From: Clostridia bacterium
GTDB lineage: Bacteria; Bacillota_A; Clostridia; Oscillospirales; CAG-272
DNA: 5,303 bases
Direction: 5' to 3'
NCBI GenBank assembly: GCA_017472105.1
Contig: JAFUQY010000078.1
Coordinates: 1 to 5,303, forward strand
The notes beneath the pieces were generated by a model. That model saw only the letters and a list, made by a program, of their open reading frames with translations, made no database searches and was not told where the DNA came from. The first letter of the stretch is position 1. Each line of letters begins with the position of its first letter. Positions 4,843 through 5,303 of this stretch are shown here, in pieces. A program made the translations under genes and the position numbers.

Positions 4843-5303
4843 ATGAACGAAAGCAAACCGAAACCCCTGCACATTGTGCTGGGAATTCTCGCAGTGATTG
4901 CCGCGGCGGTGATTTATACAGTCGGCGGCTCAAAAAGCGCACCCGATCCCGAAGAATATACCCCCGAAGCATATGGGGTTGAAAAATTAGAAGCGGAAGC
5001 ACCTCCCGCGATGCAGATTGCGGTCTGGCAGAGGAATGAGAAAGACCGCGTTTATTACGAGAGAGATTACTATGACAAAACTTTTTACGACATGATCGAA
5101 CTTTCCATGGAAGAAGGCGGCACAGTATGCACGATTTCCGAAAACAGCTTTGTCGAACGCTACGATGAGAACACCGAAGCAGCCATGCAGATTCTCTTTG
5201 ACGGTCCTATATCCGGACGCTATGAGCTTGGGTATTCTACTGCGCTTCACTTCAGCGGAGACAATGATATCATGCCGTTCAACAATCCCGACGCATTCCA
5301 CAA
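4843..5303 (+). CDS. Unrecognised membrane-anchored protein (3' end beyond window)
   Basis: The frame is open from the ATG at 4843 to the window edge: 153 complete codons with no stop, so the protein is truncated only by the window. Residues 1-8 are polar with three lysines (MNESKPKP). Residues 9-29 form one hydrophobic segment (LHIVLGILAVIAAAVIYTVGG), either an uncleaved N-terminal anchor or a signal sequence; there is no lipobox cysteine. An acidic, proline-containing linker follows (about 34-55, PDPEEYTPEAYG). After that comes a globular-looking region rich in Tyr, Asp and Glu (for example RVYYERDYYDKTFYDMIELSM), presumably outside the membrane by the positive-inside rule. A single cysteine lies near residue 96. 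I recognise no family. It is divergent from spoIIE and shares its control region, so a link to sporulation is possible but unproven. Expression should be strong from its consensus promoter. Confidence 0.85.
   Translation, partial: MNESKPKPLHIVLGILAVIAAAVIYTVGGSKSAPDPEEYTPEAYGVEKLEAEAPPAMQIAVWQRNEKDRVYYERDYYDKTFYDMIELSMEEGGTVCTISENSFVERYDENTEAAMQILFDGPISGRYELGYSTALHFSGDNDIMPFNNPDAFH

Noticed and set aside
4507..4874. Short frames across the divergent promoter region on both strands
   Set aside because: They overlap the promoters, dyads and the start of the rightward gene, and have no credible ribosome binding sites or protein-like composition.
4987..5301. Minus-strand 104-residue frame opposite the rightward gene
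   Set aside because: The plus strand here has a consensus promoter, an ideal ribosome binding site and an uninterrupted frame, so the opposite frame is a shadow.

Overview
The window comes from the chromosome of an endospore-forming Firmicute, most likely a Clostridia-class anaerobe of moderate-to-high G+C (genes look to be in the mid-50s %G+C by eye, with A+T-richer intergenic DNA). The main evidence is a full-length stage II sporulation phosphatase, SpoIIE, with its membrane region and all catalytic aspartates. The neighbouring Mbeg1-like (DUF2974) hydrolase belongs to a family also common in Firmicutes. I cannot name genus or species from the sequence.

Layout. Positions 1-46 may hold the first codons of another minus-strand gene (weak). 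A DUF2974/Mbeg1-like alpha/beta-hydrolase lies on the minus strand at 57-1145. A gene-free stretch of about 660 bp follows (1146-1805). It holds a weak promoter for the hydrolase, a 318-bp imperfect fold-back element with 17-bp perfect terminal inverted repeats (1260-1577), a small hairpin, an A+T-rich patch with a 10-bp direct repeat, and a hairpin terminator serving spoIIE. spoIIE occupies 1806-4457 on the minus strand. A second non-coding stretch (4458-4842) is a divergent promoter region. It has a TATAAT box reading toward spoIIE, several dyads including a perfect 12-bp inverted repeat, and a perfect consensus sigma-A-type promoter reading rightward. That promoter drives an unrecognised membrane-anchored protein (4843 to beyond the window end).

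How the parts relate. SpoIIE is the only gene with a firmly assignable pathway: dephosphorylation of the anti-anti-sigma factor SpoIIAA, releasing sigma-F in the forespore. The hydrolase lies downstream on the same strand, but the terminator and fold-back element separate it from spoIIE, so it is probably transcribed separately. The rightward gene shares the divergent control region with spoIIE, which raises but does not prove a link to sporulation. The least ordinary items are the fold-back element, the acidic insertion in SpoIIE, the 12-bp inverted repeat between divergent promoters, and the unknown membrane-anchored gene. I found no CRISPR array, tRNA, rRNA, transposase or obvious defence system.
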